Notes: a model not told the origin generated them from the letters alone. 64,000 nucleotides of DNA from an uncultured Faecalibacterium sp. (GCA_937880095.1 CALFLK010000025.1:1-64000), one strand, 5' to 3'. Counted from the first letter of the stretch, positions 41,467 through 50,601 are shown. Program-made: numbers and translations.

Positions 41467-41517
41467 TATACCAGAAGGCTTCTCTTATTGCGACACAATA
41501 CACGCAAAGTGTATTGT
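41465..41517 (-). promoter_or_regulatory. hup promoter with a 9-5-9 inverted repeat upstream
   Basis: Minus strand TATACT at 41465-41470 with a weak TCGCAA at 17 bases. Immediately upstream ACAATACAC (41495-41503) and GTGTATTGT (41509-41517) form a perfect operator-like repeat. There is no T run, so it is not a carB terminator. Confidence 0.55.
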
Positions 41518-41542
41518 TTTACACGCGAATATTTATCCTATT

Positions 41543-44500
41543 TTAGCGATGCAGCGTGGCAATATCAACCAGCGGAACTTTCTTCATTTCGTGGTCGCTG
41601 CGCAGGCACTGTACCAGAGATTTTGCCGTATCTACGGCAGTAATGCAGGGGATGCTCAGCTCAACGGTCTTGCGGCGCAGCTTGACAGAATCACGCTGCG
41701 GGTCACGACCGCGAGCACTGGTAGAGAACACATAATCCACGTTGCCGCTCTGCAGCAGGTCCAGAATGTTGGGGCCTTCGTCAGAGATGGGGCGAACCAT
41801 GTTGCATGGGATCATGTGCTTGTTCAGCCATGCACAAGTGCCGGCAGTACCGTACAGCTTGTAGCCCATATCACGCATCTGCCATGCGATCTCCAGGAAC
41901 TCCGGCTTGTCGGTATCCTTTACGCTGAATACGCAGCAGGAATCCGGGCTGGAGGGAGTCTTCAGGGAATAGCCGGAACCGACCATGCCCTTCAGCAGAG
42001 CGTCGTGGTAGTTGGGAGCAATACCCAGAACTTCACCAGTGGACTTCATTTCAGGGCCAAACTGGGTGTCAACACCGTGCAGCTTTTCAAAGCTGAAGAC
42101 AGGAACCTTAACAGCCACATACGGAGCGGTGGGGTACAGACCCGTGCCGTAACCCATATCAGCCAGCTTCTCGCCCAGGCAGCAGCGCACAGCCAGATCG
42201 ACCATGGGCACGCCGGTAACCTTGGAGATATAAGGCACGGTACGAGAAGAACGGGGGTTGACCTCGATGACATAAACTTCATCGCCGGAAACTGCGTACT
42301 GCACGTTGACCAGACCAACAACCTTCAGCTCACGAGCAAAGCGACCGGTGTATTCCACCATGGTGTCGATTGCTTTCTGAGAGATGTGCTGGGTCGGGTA
42401 GACACAGATGGAGTCGCCGGAGTGAACGCCGGTACGCTCGACCTGCTCCATAACGCCGGGTACCAGATAATCGGTACCGTCGCAGATTGCATCGACCTCG
42501 CACTCACGGCCGGTAATATACTTATCCAGCAGAACGGGGTGATCCATATCCACATGAGCAGTAATAACGCCCATGTATTCGATAACGTCTTCCTTGGTGT
42601 AAGCAACAATCATGTTCTGACCGCCCAGAACATAGGAAGGACGCATCAGCACAGGCAGACCGACTTCTTCAGCGGCAGCCAGAGCTTCTTCCAGATTGAA
42701 AACGGTACGGCCGGGTGCGCGGGGAATCTCGCAGCGCTCCAGCAGCTCGTCAAAACGCTCACGATCCTCAGCTTCGTCGATAGCGTCAGCCGGGGTGCCC
42801 AGAATAGGCATACCGATTTCGTCCATGTGCTTTGCCAGCTTGATAGCGGTCTGGCCACCAAACTGAACCACGCAAGCATCGGGCTTTTCGGTTGCGATAA
42901 CGTTGTCGACGCTTTCCGGAGTCAGCGGATCGAAGTACAGGCGGTCGCCGGTATCGAAGTCGGTAGAAACGGTCTCAGGGTTGTTGTTGATGATGACAGT
43001 CTCGCAGCCGTGCTTCTTCAGGGTCCATACGCAGTGTACGGAGCAGTAGTCGAACTCAATGCCCTGACCGATACGGATGGGGCCAGAACCGAAGACCAGA
43101 ATCTTCTTCTTTTTGCCTTCCTCAGCTTCTTTCTTAGCCAGGAAGTTTGCAGCCTCGTTGTCCTCGTCGTAGGTAGAGTAGAAGTACGGGGTGGATGCAG
43201 CAAACTCAGCAGCGCAGGTATCAACCATCTTGTAGCCAGCGTGCAGAGGCTCGCAGGGCAGCTCTTCCACCTGAGCCAGACGCTTGATGGTCTTATCCAT
43301 GAAGCCGTACTGCTTAGCCTGCTTGTACTGTGCAACGCTCAGGTTGCCGTTGCAAGCAGCCAGACCCAGCTCCAGATCTGCCAGATGCTGCAGCTTATCC
43401 AGGAACCACCAGTCAATCTTGGTGATGTTGTAGAGCACTTCGTGAGAAATGCCGCGCTTCAGTGCTTCGTACACGCAGAACATACGCTCAGCGTCCTGTA
43501 CGTGCAGCTGCTGAACCAGAGCATCGTTGTCCAGCTCTGCCAGCGTGTTCAGGGTCAGGGTTTCCATGCCCAGCTCGATAGAAGTGACAGCCTTCATGAT
43601 AGCCAGCTCGAAGCTGTTACCAATGGACATGACTTCGCCGGTAGCCATCATCTGGGTGCCCAGGCTCTTGTCAGCGTAAACGAACTTGTCGAAGGGCCAC
43701 TTGGGGTACTTAACAACGATATAGTCGACGGTCGGCTCGAAGCAAGCGCTGGTGGTGCCGGTAACGTCGTTGCGGATCTCGTCCAGGGTGTAGCCGATTG
43801 CGATCTTGGTTGCAACCTTCGCAATGGGGTAACCGGTAGCCTTGGAAGCCAGTGCAGAAGAACGAGAAACACGGGGGTTAACCTCGATAACTGCATACTC
43901 GAAGCTATCGGGCTTCAGAGCAAACTGGCAGTTGCAGCCGCCCTCGATGCCCAGCTCGTTGATGATATCCAGAGCAGCGGTGCGCAGCATCTGGAACTCT
44001 TTATCGGTCAGGGTCTGGCTGGGTGCCACAACGATAGAGTCACCGGTGTGGATACCGACGGGGTCAACGTTTTCCATGCTGCAGATGGTGATTGCGTTGC
44101 CCTTGCTGTCACGCATGACCTCGAATTCGATTTCCTTCCAACCGGAAATGCACTTCTCGACCAGAATCTGGTGAATGGGAGACAGACGCAGACCGTTGGT
44201 GCCGATTTCGATCAGCTTAGCCTTGTCCTCGCAGATACCGCCGCCAGTACCACCCATGGTGAATGCGGGGCGAACGATAACGGGGTAACCGATTTCGTCT
44301 GCAACACGCAGAGCGTCTTCCAGACTCTCAACAACCTCAGAGGGGATGCTGGGCTGGTTCAGCTTGTCCATGGTTTCCTTGAACAGCTCACGGTCCTCAG
44401 CGCGGTCGATGGTCTCGGGCTTGCAAGCCAGCAGACGGATGCCGTGCTCTTCCAGATAGCCGGAACGAGCCAGCTCCATGGACATATTCAGACCGGTCTG

Positions 44501-44776
44501 ACCGCCCAGGTTGGGCAGCACTGAGTCGGGCTTTTCGATGTCCAGAATGCGCTTGACCACTTCCAGGGTCATGGGCTCAATATACACATGATCGGCGATT
44601 TCGGGGTCGGTCATGATGGTTGCGGGGTTGGAGTTCAGCAGAACAGTCTCGATGCCTTCTGCCTTCAGGGCGCGGCAAGCCTGGGTACCGGAGTAGTCGA
44701 ACTCAGCGGCCTGACCAATGATGATAGGACCGGAACCGATGACCAGTACCTTCTTGATGCTCATATCTCTAGGCAT
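41543..44776 (-). CDS. carB: Carbamoyl-phosphate synthase large subunit
   Basis: 1077 residues, full length. Two ATP-grasp halves each make one phosphorylation: IKKVLVIGSGPIIIGQAAEFDYSGTQA at the start of the first, and KKKILVFGSGPIRIGQGIEFDYCSVH at the start of the second (about residue 556). The C-terminal MGS-like regulatory domain (about 935-1077) ends the protein. All substrate loops such as GGTGGG, EVMRD and EVNPRVSRSSALASKATGYP look intact. It makes carbamoyl phosphate from bicarbonate, ATP and ammonia. It is the last gene of the pyr operon, one base after carA. The C-terminal domain may bind UMP or IMP. Confidence 0.97.
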   Translation of the reverse strand: MPRDMSIKKVLVIGSGPIIIGQAAEFDYSGTQACRALKAEGIETVLLNSNPATIMTDPEIADHVYIEPMTLEVVKRILDIEKPDSVLPNLGGQTGLNMSMELARSGYLEEHGIRLLACKPETIDRAEDRELFKETMDKLNQPSIPSEVVESLEDALRVADEIGYPVIVRPAFTMGGTGGGICEDKAKLIEIGTNGLRLSPIHQILVEKCISGWKEIEFEVMRDSKGNAITICSMENVDPVGIHTGDSIVVAPSQTLTDKEFQMLRTAALDIINELGIEGGCNCQFALKPDSFEYAVIEVNPRVSRSSALASKATGYPIAKVATKIAIGYTLDEIRNDVTGTTSACFEPTVDYIVVKYPKWPFDKFVYADKSLGTQMMATGEVMSIGNSFELAIMKAVTSIELGMETLTLNTLAELDNDALVQQLHVQDAERMFCVYEALKRGISHEVLYNITKIDWWFLDKLQHLADLELGLAACNGNLSVAQYKQAKQYGFMDKTIKRLAQVEELPCEPLHAGYKMVDTCAAEFAASTPYFYSTYDEDNEAANFLAKKEAEEGKKKKILVFGSGPIRIGQGIEFDYCSVHCVWTLKKHGCETVIINNNPETVSTDFDTGDRLYFDPLTPESVDNVIATEKPDACVVQFGGQTAIKLAKHMDEIGMPILGTPADAIDEAEDRERFDELLERCEIPRAPGRTVFNLEEALAAAEEVGLPVLMRPSYVLGGQNMIVAYTKEDVIEYMGVITAHVDMDHPVLLDKYITGRECEVDAICDGTDYLVPGVMEQVERTGVHSGDSICVYPTQHISQKAIDTMVEYTGRFARELKVVGLVNVQYAVSGDEVYVIEVNPRSSRTVPYISKVTGVPMVDLAVRCCLGEKLADMGYGTGLYPTAPYVAVKVPVFSFEKLHGVDTQFGPEMKSTGEVLGIAPNYHDALLKGMVGSGYSLKTPSSPDSCCVFSVKDTDKPEFLEIAWQMRDMGYKLYGTAGTCAWLNKHMIPCNMVRPISDEGPNILDLLQSGNVDYVFSTSARGRDPQRDSVKLRRKTVELSIPCITAVDTAKSLVQCLRSDHEMKKVPLVDIATLHR

Positions 44777-44777
44777 A

Positions 44778-45884
44778 TTACTGCGCCTCCTTTGCGTTCT
44801 TTACCTGATCCAGGAAGCGGTCGAACAAGAACTCGGTTTCCTTGGGGCCACCGTTAGCTTCCGGGTTAAACTGTACTGTGAAGCAGTTCCAGCACTTGTA
44901 CTGGATGCCTTCGCAGCTGCCGTCGTTGGCATTGATCTGTGCTACAGTGCCTACTTCAGCGGGCAGCTTTTCGCTGTCAACTGCGTAGCCGTGACCCTGT
45001 GCAGTGATATAGGTACGGCCGCCAGCCAGATCGGTGACAGGCTGGTTTGCGCCGTGATGGCCGTGCTTCATCTTAACGGTGGGCACGCCAGCAGCTGCAG
45101 CTGCAACCAGATGACCCAGACCGATACCGAAAACGGGCTTGCCCAGGTCCAGAATCTCCTTTGCGTTTGCCACGATCTCCGGCACATCCGAAGCATCGCC
45201 GGGGCCTGCGCTCAGCAGGATGCCGTCCGGGTTCAGTGCAGAAATCTCTGCTGCGGTGGTGTATGCAGGCACAACGGTGACCTTGCTGCCGCGCTTGGTC
45301 AGGCAGCGGATGGTGTTGCGCTTGGTGCCGTAGTCCACCAGAACCACATGGGTGTTGCCTTCCGGATTGTAAACCGCAGCTTCCTTGCAGGTAACGGTCT
45401 TAACGCCGTCAGCAGCCTTGAAGCCTTCGATGTCAGCCATCAGCGCAGCACGGCGATCCGCATTTGCCGGATCAGCCGGGTCGAACTCGGTGGTAATTGC
45501 GCCGTTCATGGAACCGCTCTCACGCAGGATGCGGGTCAGGTGACGGGTATCCACACCACAGATGCCAACCGTGCCGTTTGCCTTCAGGAAATCCTCAAAG
45601 GTGTACTGGCAGCGGAAGTTGGAGGGCTTGTGGCAGGCTTCGCGGACGATAATGCCGTTTGCCCAAACAGAATCGGACTCCTTGTCCTCATCGTTCATGC
45701 CGTAGTTGCCCACCAAGGGGTAGGTCTGAGCAACCAGTGCGCCGTAGGATGCGGGATCCGTCAGACCTTCCTGGAAGCCAACAACACCGGTGGAGAAAAT
45801 AACCTCACCAAGCGTAGTGCCCGGGCAGCCCAGAGACTCGCCCGCGAACACCATGCCATTTGCCAAAAGCAGATATGCGTTCAT
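44778..45884 (-). CDS. carA: Carbamoyl-phosphate synthase small subunit without glutaminase residues
   Basis: 368 residues from ATG 45884 (ACGAGG, 7 bases), full length. The N-terminal domain (GTTLGEVIFSTGVVGFQEGLTDPASY) and the class I amidotransferase domain (about 180-368) are clear. The nucleophile elbow, normally GICLGHQ, reads GIGLGHL: the catalytic Cys (269 in E. coli) is Gly and the next Gln is Leu. The FSVQFHPEA motif reads FTVQFNPEA: His353 is Asn, while Glu355 remains. Glutamine cannot be hydrolysed by the known mechanism, so the enzyme probably depends on free ammonia, as vertebrate CPS1 does. The frame is intact and the gene lies between pyrE and carB in the operon. Confidence 0.95.
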   Translation of the reverse strand: MNAYLLLANGMVFAGESLGCPGTTLGEVIFSTGVVGFQEGLTDPASYGALVAQTYPLVGNYGMNDEDKESDSVWANGIIVREACHKPSNFRCQYTFEDFLKANGTVGICGVDTRHLTRILRESGSMNGAITTEFDPADPANADRRAALMADIEGFKAADGVKTVTCKEAAVYNPEGNTHVVLVDYGTKRNTIRCLTKRGSKVTVVPAYTTAAEISALNPDGILLSAGPGDASDVPEIVANAKEILDLGKPVFGIGLGHLVAAAAAGVPTVKMKHGHHGANQPVTDLAGGRTYITAQGHGYAVDSEKLPAEVGTVAQINANDGSCEGIQYKCWNCFTVQFNPEANGGPKETEFLFDRFLDQVKNAKEAQ

Positions 45885-45939
45885 GTTTTTACCTCGTGTA
45901 TCCAATCAGCTTAAAGGGTTTACAATGCAGCTTTGCAGA

Positions 45940-46533
45940 TTACAGGCTCTGCTTTGCCTCCTGCTTCATCTTGCGGCTGCCCAGGTGAACCAGAGGCAGT
46001 TTGCCTTCCTTGCAGATGGGGCATTCGTCGGGCTCATAGTTGGGCAGATCCAGCTTTGCAGCGCTTGCAATGATGGGAATGGGAGAAGGAGCGTCAGCCT
46101 TGGTGCGGTCTACCACGCAGCAGATGCCCAGGCACTCGCCGCCAGCCTCTTCGATGACACGCTTGGTCTCCAGGCTGGAGATACCGGTAGTAACAACGTC
46201 CTCAGCGATGATGCACTTTTCACCCGGCTGGATTGCAAAACGCTTCAGGCACATTTTGTTGTCCACACGCTCGGTGAAAATAGCGCGCTTGCCGGTCTGA
46301 CGAGCCAGCTCGTAAGCGTAAACGATACCGCCCATAGCAGGTCCTACGATCACGTCAACATCCATTTCACGGATCTTGTCAGCGATCTTTTCCATAACAA
46401 CAGCGCACTTGTCCGGGTACTGCTGCAAGTATGCCATCTGGCAGTATGCGCTGGAATGGCGGCCGCTGGACAGCAGGAAGTGACCTTCCAGGAATGCGTC
46501 ACAGCTCTTCAAAATCTCGATTACGTCGCTCAT
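45940..46533 (-). CDS. pyrE: Orotate phosphoribosyltransferase
   Basis: 197 residues. It forms OMP from orotate and PRPP. The substrate loop is FLLSSGRHSSAYCQM, and the PRPP motif is CIIAEDVVTTGISSLE with the two acidic residues. The C-terminal tail, after residue 165, carries a CPIC pair, a feature shared with other clostridial PyrE proteins. AAAGGAG precedes the ATG. The gene has an internal promoter 59-87 bases upstream in addition to the operon promoter, and a TGAGCC/GGCTCA stem-loop in that leader. Confidence 0.96.
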   Translation of the reverse strand: MSDVIEILKSCDAFLEGHFLLSSGRHSSAYCQMAYLQQYPDKCAVVMEKIADKIREMDVDVIVGPAMGGIVYAYELARQTGKRAIFTERVDNKMCLKRFAIQPGEKCIIAEDVVTTGISSLETKRVIEEAGGECLGICCVVDRTKADAPSPIPIIASAAKLDLPNYEPDECPICKEGKLPLVHLGSRKMKQEAKQSL

Positions 46534-46591
46534 GCTTATTCTCCTTTTGCTTTCTTGAGCCTTTGGCTCAGGCTTTTTTCCTTTATCTTTT

Positions 46592-46620
46592 ATTTTATCA
46601 CAGGGAAATAATCATTTCAA
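46592..46620 (-). promoter_or_regulatory. Internal promoter before pyrE
   Basis: Minus strand TTGAAA, 17 bases, TAAAAT, in the 116-base gap between pyrD and pyrE. It would let pyrE-carA-carB be made when the main attenuator is closed. Confidence 0.75.
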
Positions 46621-46649
46621 TTTCCCAGCGGTGAAATCAGAAGTATCTC

Positions 46650-47567
46650 TTATCGTGCGCAGCCGCGGATTTCATCCAGCGTCTTTACGCCGTTTTTGTC
46701 CATCCACTCGGCCATTTCTTCGCCGATGGTCTGCATTGCGCAGGGATTTGCAAAATTTGCAGCACCCACCTGCACCGCAGTGGCACCCGCCATGATGAAC
46801 TCCAGTGCGTCACGGCCGGTAGCGATACCGCCCAGACCCACCACAGGGATATTCACAGCGCCGACTGCCTGCCATACCATGCGCAGTGCAATGGGGCGAA
46901 CCGCCGGGCCGGACAGACCTGCAAAGATATTGTTGAACACCGGCTTGCGCTTTTCCAGATCGATGGCACAAGCCTGGAAAGTGTTGGTCAGGCTGATGCC
47001 GTCTGCGCCGGCAGCTTCCACTGCTTTGCACATATCGGGGATGTTCTCCGCCTGCGGGCTGAGCTTGACCAGCAGAGGCTTCTTGCACACATCGCGCACC
47101 ATCTTAACCATGGTACCAGCAGCTTCTGCTTTGACGCCGTATGCCATACCGCCAACCTTGACGTTGGGGCAGCTGATGTTCAGCTCGATGATGTCCACAC
47201 CGGTTTCACTGAGCATTTCAGCGCCCTGAATGTATTCTTCCTCGTTGTGACCGCCCAGGTTTGCCAGCGTTACGATTCCGTACTGTTCCTTCAGGCGCAG
47301 CATCTGGGGCAGCTCCACATCAATGAAGTGCTGCACACCGGGATTCTGCAAACCGATGGAGTTAATCAGTCCGGAGGGCGTTTCGTGCAGACGCACACCC
47401 TCGTTGCCGTACTGACCGTGTAGGGTCAGACCCTTGCCGGAAATACCGCCGATCTTGGACAGATCGATCAGATCCTCATACTCCGGGCCGTAACCTACGG
47501 TACCGGATGCACCGATGACCGGGCTGTGCATGGCAAAGCCCAACAGGTTTGTAGATAGATCAGACAT
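46650..47567 (-). CDS. pyrD: Dihydroorotate dehydrogenase, type 1B catalytic subunit
   Basis: 305 residues from ATG 47567 (AGGAGG, 9 bases), typical PyrDB length. FMN barrel with SPVIGASGTVGYG, KGLTLHG, INSIGLQNPGV, ELNISCPNVKVGGMAYG (catalytic Cys in the NISCPN loop), PLLVKLSPQAENI and GLGGIATGRDALEFIMAGATAVQVG. It oxidises dihydroorotate to orotate and passes electrons through PyrK to NAD+. The first 8 bases overlap the end of pyrK, which fits a stable PyrD-PyrK complex. Confidence 0.96.
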   Translation of the reverse strand: MSDLSTNLLGFAMHSPVIGASGTVGYGPEYEDLIDLSKIGGISGKGLTLHGQYGNEGVRLHETPSGLINSIGLQNPGVQHFIDVELPQMLRLKEQYGIVTLANLGGHNEEEYIQGAEMLSETGVDIIELNISCPNVKVGGMAYGVKAEAAGTMVKMVRDVCKKPLLVKLSPQAENIPDMCKAVEAAGADGISLTNTFQACAIDLEKRKPVFNNIFAGLSGPAVRPIALRMVWQAVGAVNIPVVGLGGIATGRDALEFIMAGATAVQVGAANFANPCAMQTIGEEMAEWMDKNGVKTLDEIRGCAR

Positions 47568-48339
47568 GGACCAGCACCTCCTTTGCGTCGAATACAGGGC
47601 CGTCCTTGCAGATGCTGACCGCCTGTTCACGGGTGGTCTTGCAGGTGCAGCCCAGGCAGGCACCGATGCCGCAAGCCATCTTGGCTTCCAGACTGCACAG
47701 GCACTTTGCGCCTGCTGCAACTGCACCGTTTGCTGCATTCTTCATCATGGGGGTAGGACCGCACAGCAGAACCAAGTCATAATCCTTGGGATCATACAGC
47801 TGGGTAACAAAACCCTTTACGCCAGCCTTGCCGCTGTCGGTAGCAATCTTCAGGCTCTTTGCCAAGCCTTCGTATTTTTCCGTTTCATAAGGCACATCAG
47901 TGAAACCGAAGCACACATCCGGTGCGTTGCCGGCTGCTGCCAGTTCGCGCACGATCTGGTACAGGGGGGCAGTACCGATACCGCCGCCAACCACCAGAAT
48001 GCGGTTGTATTCTTTTGCCAGAGTTACTGTATCAAAACCGTTGCCCATGGGGCCGGTCACCTGGAAGTGATCGCCGGCTGCCAGCTTTGCCAGCTTTTCG
48101 GTACCGTGACCCTTGACCTGATACAGGAACTGCAATTCGTGCTTTTCCGGGTCCCAGCTATGTACGCTGATGGGGCGGGACAGGAACGGTTCCTCGTCAT
48201 GGCCCCAGGCACGCAGGGTATAGAACTGACCTGCGTGGGGTGCGTGTTCCATATCAGTCCACAGCACCTTCATCAGGCAGATATTTTCTTCTACAACGGT
48301 CTGGTCCAGGACCACCGCATCACAGCAGACTGCACGCAT
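47560..48339 (-). CDS. pyrK: Dihydroorotate dehydrogenase B electron transfer subunit
   Basis: 259 residues, normal for PyrK. The FAD domain shows FLSRPISVH (RxYS-like) and GPMGNGF; the NAD domain shows ILVVGGGIGTAPLYQIV and LLCGPTPMMK. The 2Fe-2S cysteines lie in MACGIGACLGCTCKT and a later SICKDGPVF. It transfers electrons from PyrD to NAD+. AAGGAGG precedes the ATG. It overlaps pyrF by 20 bases and pyrD by 8, so translation of the three is coupled. Confidence 0.96.
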   Translation of the reverse strand: MRAVCCDAVVLDQTVVEENICLMKVLWTDMEHAPHAGQFYTLRAWGHDEEPFLSRPISVHSWDPEKHELQFLYQVKGHGTEKLAKLAAGDHFQVTGPMGNGFDTVTLAKEYNRILVVGGGIGTAPLYQIVRELAAAGNAPDVCFGFTDVPYETEKYEGLAKSLKIATDSGKAGVKGFVTQLYDPKDYDLVLLCGPTPMMKNAANGAVAAGAKCLCSLEAKMACGIGACLGCTCKTTREQAVSICKDGPVFDAKEVLVHV

Positions 48340-49189
48340 GAGCGATATCCTCCTTCATACGAACACATTCGTTGTAAGCTGCTTCGTCGAATGCAACGCC
48401 GGGCTGCTTCTTCCAAGCCAGCAGGATGCCACGGCTGGAGTTGACCACGCCGCCGTTGGAGTTGTTCAGGTACAGAGCAATGTCCTCAGCCTTGCCGCCC
48501 TGTGCGCCGTAGCCGGGAATCAGGAAGAAGCTATCCTTGTAACGTGCGCGGATCTCGCTTGCTTCTTCTGCATGGGTACCACCGATGACCAGACCGATGC
48601 TGCTGTAACCATGCTCGCCCATGTAGTTCTTGCCCACTTCGGTCACCTTGTCGCCGACCAGATCGTAAACGTGACGGCCGTCTGCCAGCTTCTCGTACTC
48701 GAAGTCCTTAGCGCCCTGATTAGAGGTACGGCACAGAACGAACATACCCTTGCCCTGATTTTCAGCGTAAGGCAGGTAGGGGGACAGGCTGTCCAGACCC
48801 ATGTAAGGTGCCAGCGTAATCATGTCAGCCTCGAAGTCGCCCTCGAAGTGAGCCTTTGCGTACATTTCAGCGGTCTTTGCGATATCGCCGCGCTTGATGT
48901 CAGCGATGACGGGAATGCCAGCTTCACGCACAGCCTTCAGGGTTTCTGCGTAGCAGCGCATACCGTCCAGACCCATGGATTCGTAGTAAGCAATCTGAAC
49001 CTTGAAGCAGCCAGCCACGGGAGCGGTTGCTGCAATCAGTGCCTTGTTGTAACGCAGAACGCTCTCGCCGACCGTTTCGCCAGCCTTAGCAAAGCCTTCG
49101 GGCAGGTAGGAAAAATCGGTATCCAGACCTACGCAAACGGGGCCGCGGGCTGCAACACCCTCATACAGTTTGTCCATGCAAGTAATCAT
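48320..49189 (-). CDS. pyrF: Orotidine 5'-phosphate decarboxylase (type 2)
   Basis: 289 residues, the longer type 2 (core-extended) form. It turns OMP into UMP. The catalytic Asp-Lys-Asp array is seen in PVIADIKRGDIAKTAEMYAKA, and the phosphate-binding end in LIPGYGAQGGKAEDIALYL and GVVNSSRGIL. The start at 49189 is set by AGGAGG 9 bases upstream. It follows pyrC by 35 bases. Confidence 0.96.
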   Translation of the reverse strand: MITCMDKLYEGVAARGPVCVGLDTDFSYLPEGFAKAGETVGESVLRYNKALIAATAPVAGCFKVQIAYYESMGLDGMRCYAETLKAVREAGIPVIADIKRGDIAKTAEMYAKAHFEGDFEADMITLAPYMGLDSLSPYLPYAENQGKGMFVLCRTSNQGAKDFEYEKLADGRHVYDLVGDKVTEVGKNYMGEHGYSSIGLVIGGTHAEEASEIRARYKDSFFLIPGYGAQGGKAEDIALYLNNSNGGVVNSSRGILLAWKKQPGVAFDEAAYNECVRMKEDIAHACSLL

Positions 49190-49224
49190 AAATCAATTCC
49201 TCCTATTTTGTACTGCGTTTTCTA

Positions 49225-50412
49225 TTACACCTGATAGGTGATCTTGCCGCCCTTGATAGTTGTGCAGACCTTGCCGTACAGAGTCATGCCATCAAAGGGA
49301 CAGTTTTTCGACTTGGAATGGAAGGTTTCCTTGTTCACCACATACGGGGTGTCCAGATCCACCAGCACCAGGTCTGCGTCATAGCCGGGCTCCACAACGC
49401 CCTTGCTGTCCAGACCCATGATGCGGGCAGGATTTTCGCTCATCAGGCTGCTCAGCACAGACAGCGGAATGTTTTCCTGCTTGCACAGCTTGGTGTAGCA
49501 AATGCCGAATGCGGTTTCCAGACCGACCATACCGGCTGCGCCCTTCAGCTTGTCTTCCTCGCTGTGGGGAGCGTGGTCCGTACCGATGGCGTCTACCACG
49601 CCAGCCCGGATGCCATCCACAAGCGCCTGCACATCGTCTGCTTCACGGATAGGCGGATTTACGCGGTAATCGCAGGTATCCTTGGTGTACCACAGATGGT
49701 GGGGGGTCACTTCGCAGGTGACCGGTGCGCCCTGCCATTTTGCCTGCGCGATTGCTTCGATGGAACCGCGGGTAGACACATGGCACATATGCAGGCGGGT
49801 CTGATAATACTGGGACAGGTACAGGTTGCGCACCGTTTCGATGTCCTCTGCCAGACGGTAATCCCAAGGAGAGATTTCCATATCCTCTGCGTGGCTCATC
49901 ACGGTAATGCCCTTCTGGTGGCAGATGGCGAAAGCCTTTGCCATCACGTTGGTGCTCTGCACGCCGTGGCCGTCCTCAGAGATGAACTTGACGTTCTCAG
50001 GCAGGCTCTTCAGGTGGTCGATGTCCGTACCGTCAAAGTTGCTGGTAATGGACACCGTCTGGTTTGCTTCACACAGACCGATTTCCTTTACCTTCTGCTC
50101 GATCTGCCAAGCCATGCCCGGGTCGCTCATAACGGGCTTGGTGTTAGGCATCAGGTTTACAAAGGTGTAACCACCTGCTGCAGCAGCCGCACTTCCGGTT
50201 GCCAGATCTTCCTTATACTCAAAGCCGGGGGTGCGCCAGTGACAGTGCAGATCGATGAATGCAGGCAGAACCGTTTTGCCTGCTGCGTCCAGCACCGTTT
50301 CTTCCGGCTGGAGCAGTCCCTCCAGCCCTGCGCCCACAGCAGCGATTTTTCCATCGCGCAGCAGCAGGTCTGTGGGCTGGCCTGCGGCGGTGACAGCATT
50401 GCGGATCAGCAT
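49225..50412 (-). CDS. pyrC: Dihydroorotase (type I)
   Basis: 395 residues. It closes carbamoyl aspartate to dihydroorotate. Metal ligands are visible: FIDLHCHWRTPG (HxH), a HAED motif, the MCHVSTRGSIEAI His, and AIGTDHAPHSEEDK (catalytic Asp). LMPNTKPVMS is the substrate loop. The conserved D/G in the active-site loop is kept, but the usual LREPG reads WRTPG. First structural gene of the pyr operon. AAAGGAG lies 10 bases before the ATG, and about 65 bases upstream is an intrinsic terminator that acts as an attenuator. Confidence 0.96.
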   Translation of the reverse strand: MLIRNAVTAAGQPTDLLLRDGKIAAVGAGLEGLLQPEETVLDAAGKTVLPAFIDLHCHWRTPGFEYKEDLATGSAAAAAGGYTFVNLMPNTKPVMSDPGMAWQIEQKVKEIGLCEANQTVSITSNFDGTDIDHLKSLPENVKFISEDGHGVQSTNVMAKAFAICHQKGITVMSHAEDMEISPWDYRLAEDIETVRNLYLSQYYQTRLHMCHVSTRGSIEAIAQAKWQGAPVTCEVTPHHLWYTKDTCDYRVNPPIREADDVQALVDGIRAGVVDAIGTDHAPHSEEDKLKGAAGMVGLETAFGICYTKLCKQENIPLSVLSSLMSENPARIMGLDSKGVVEPGYDADLVLVDLDTPYVVNKETFHSKSKNCPFDGMTLYGKVCTTIKGGKITYQV

Positions 50413-50477
50413 AATTGACAGCTCCTTTTCCTTAGGTTGCTTCTAGTATAAAACATTTTGCGCAATTAAAAAACGGC

Positions 50478-50512
50478 AAAAAAAAACTTTTCCTAAAAAA
50501 ATAGGAAAAGTT
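50478..50512 (-). terminator. Attenuator terminator in the pyr leader
   Basis: Minus strand AACTTTTCCTA and TAGGAAAAGTT form a perfect 11-bp stem with a 6-base loop, followed by nine T. The first arm begins inside the stop codon of the leader peptide, so a ribosome that reaches the stop would block the stem. Confidence 0.85.
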
Positions 50513-50585
50513 AAATTGTCCAATATAAAAAGGAAAAAGCAGTACAGCTGTTGTAAAACGCAAAGTCAACGTCAAAACGGCTCAT
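50511..50585 (-). CDS. pyr operon leader peptide
   Basis: 24 codons, M-S-R-F-D-V-D-F-A-F-Y-N-S-C-T-A-F-S-F-L-Y-W-T-I and a TAA stop, starting at ATG 50585 with AAAAGGAG 7 bases upstream. Five Phe, two Tyr and the codons TTT, TTC-like and TTA make the RNA very U-rich (GCUUUUUCCUUUUUAU) just before the terminator. The stop codon lies at the first base pairs of the terminator stem. This matches the design of the E. coli pyrBI leader, where UTP-dependent pausing of RNA polymerase lets the ribosome catch up and prevents termination. It is not recognised from any family; its function is inferred from layout. Confidence 0.65.
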   Translation of the reverse strand: MSRFDVDFAFYNSCTAFSFLYWTI

Positions 50586-50601
50586 TGTGTACTCCTTTTT
50601 C
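50533..50601 (-). promoter_or_regulatory. Leader stem that covers the leader-peptide ribosome site
   Basis: Minus strand GAAAAAGGAGTACA pairs with TGTACTGCTTTTTC (13 of 14). The first arm holds the AAGGAG of the leader peptide. The second arm, CTTTTTCC, resembles the first arm of the terminator and could also pair with the terminator's second arm, giving alternative structures. Confidence 0.55.

Noticed and set aside
41459..44524. A 1021-codon plus-strand frame opposite carB
   Set aside because: Same cause as for ppdK; every conserved carB motif is on the minus strand.
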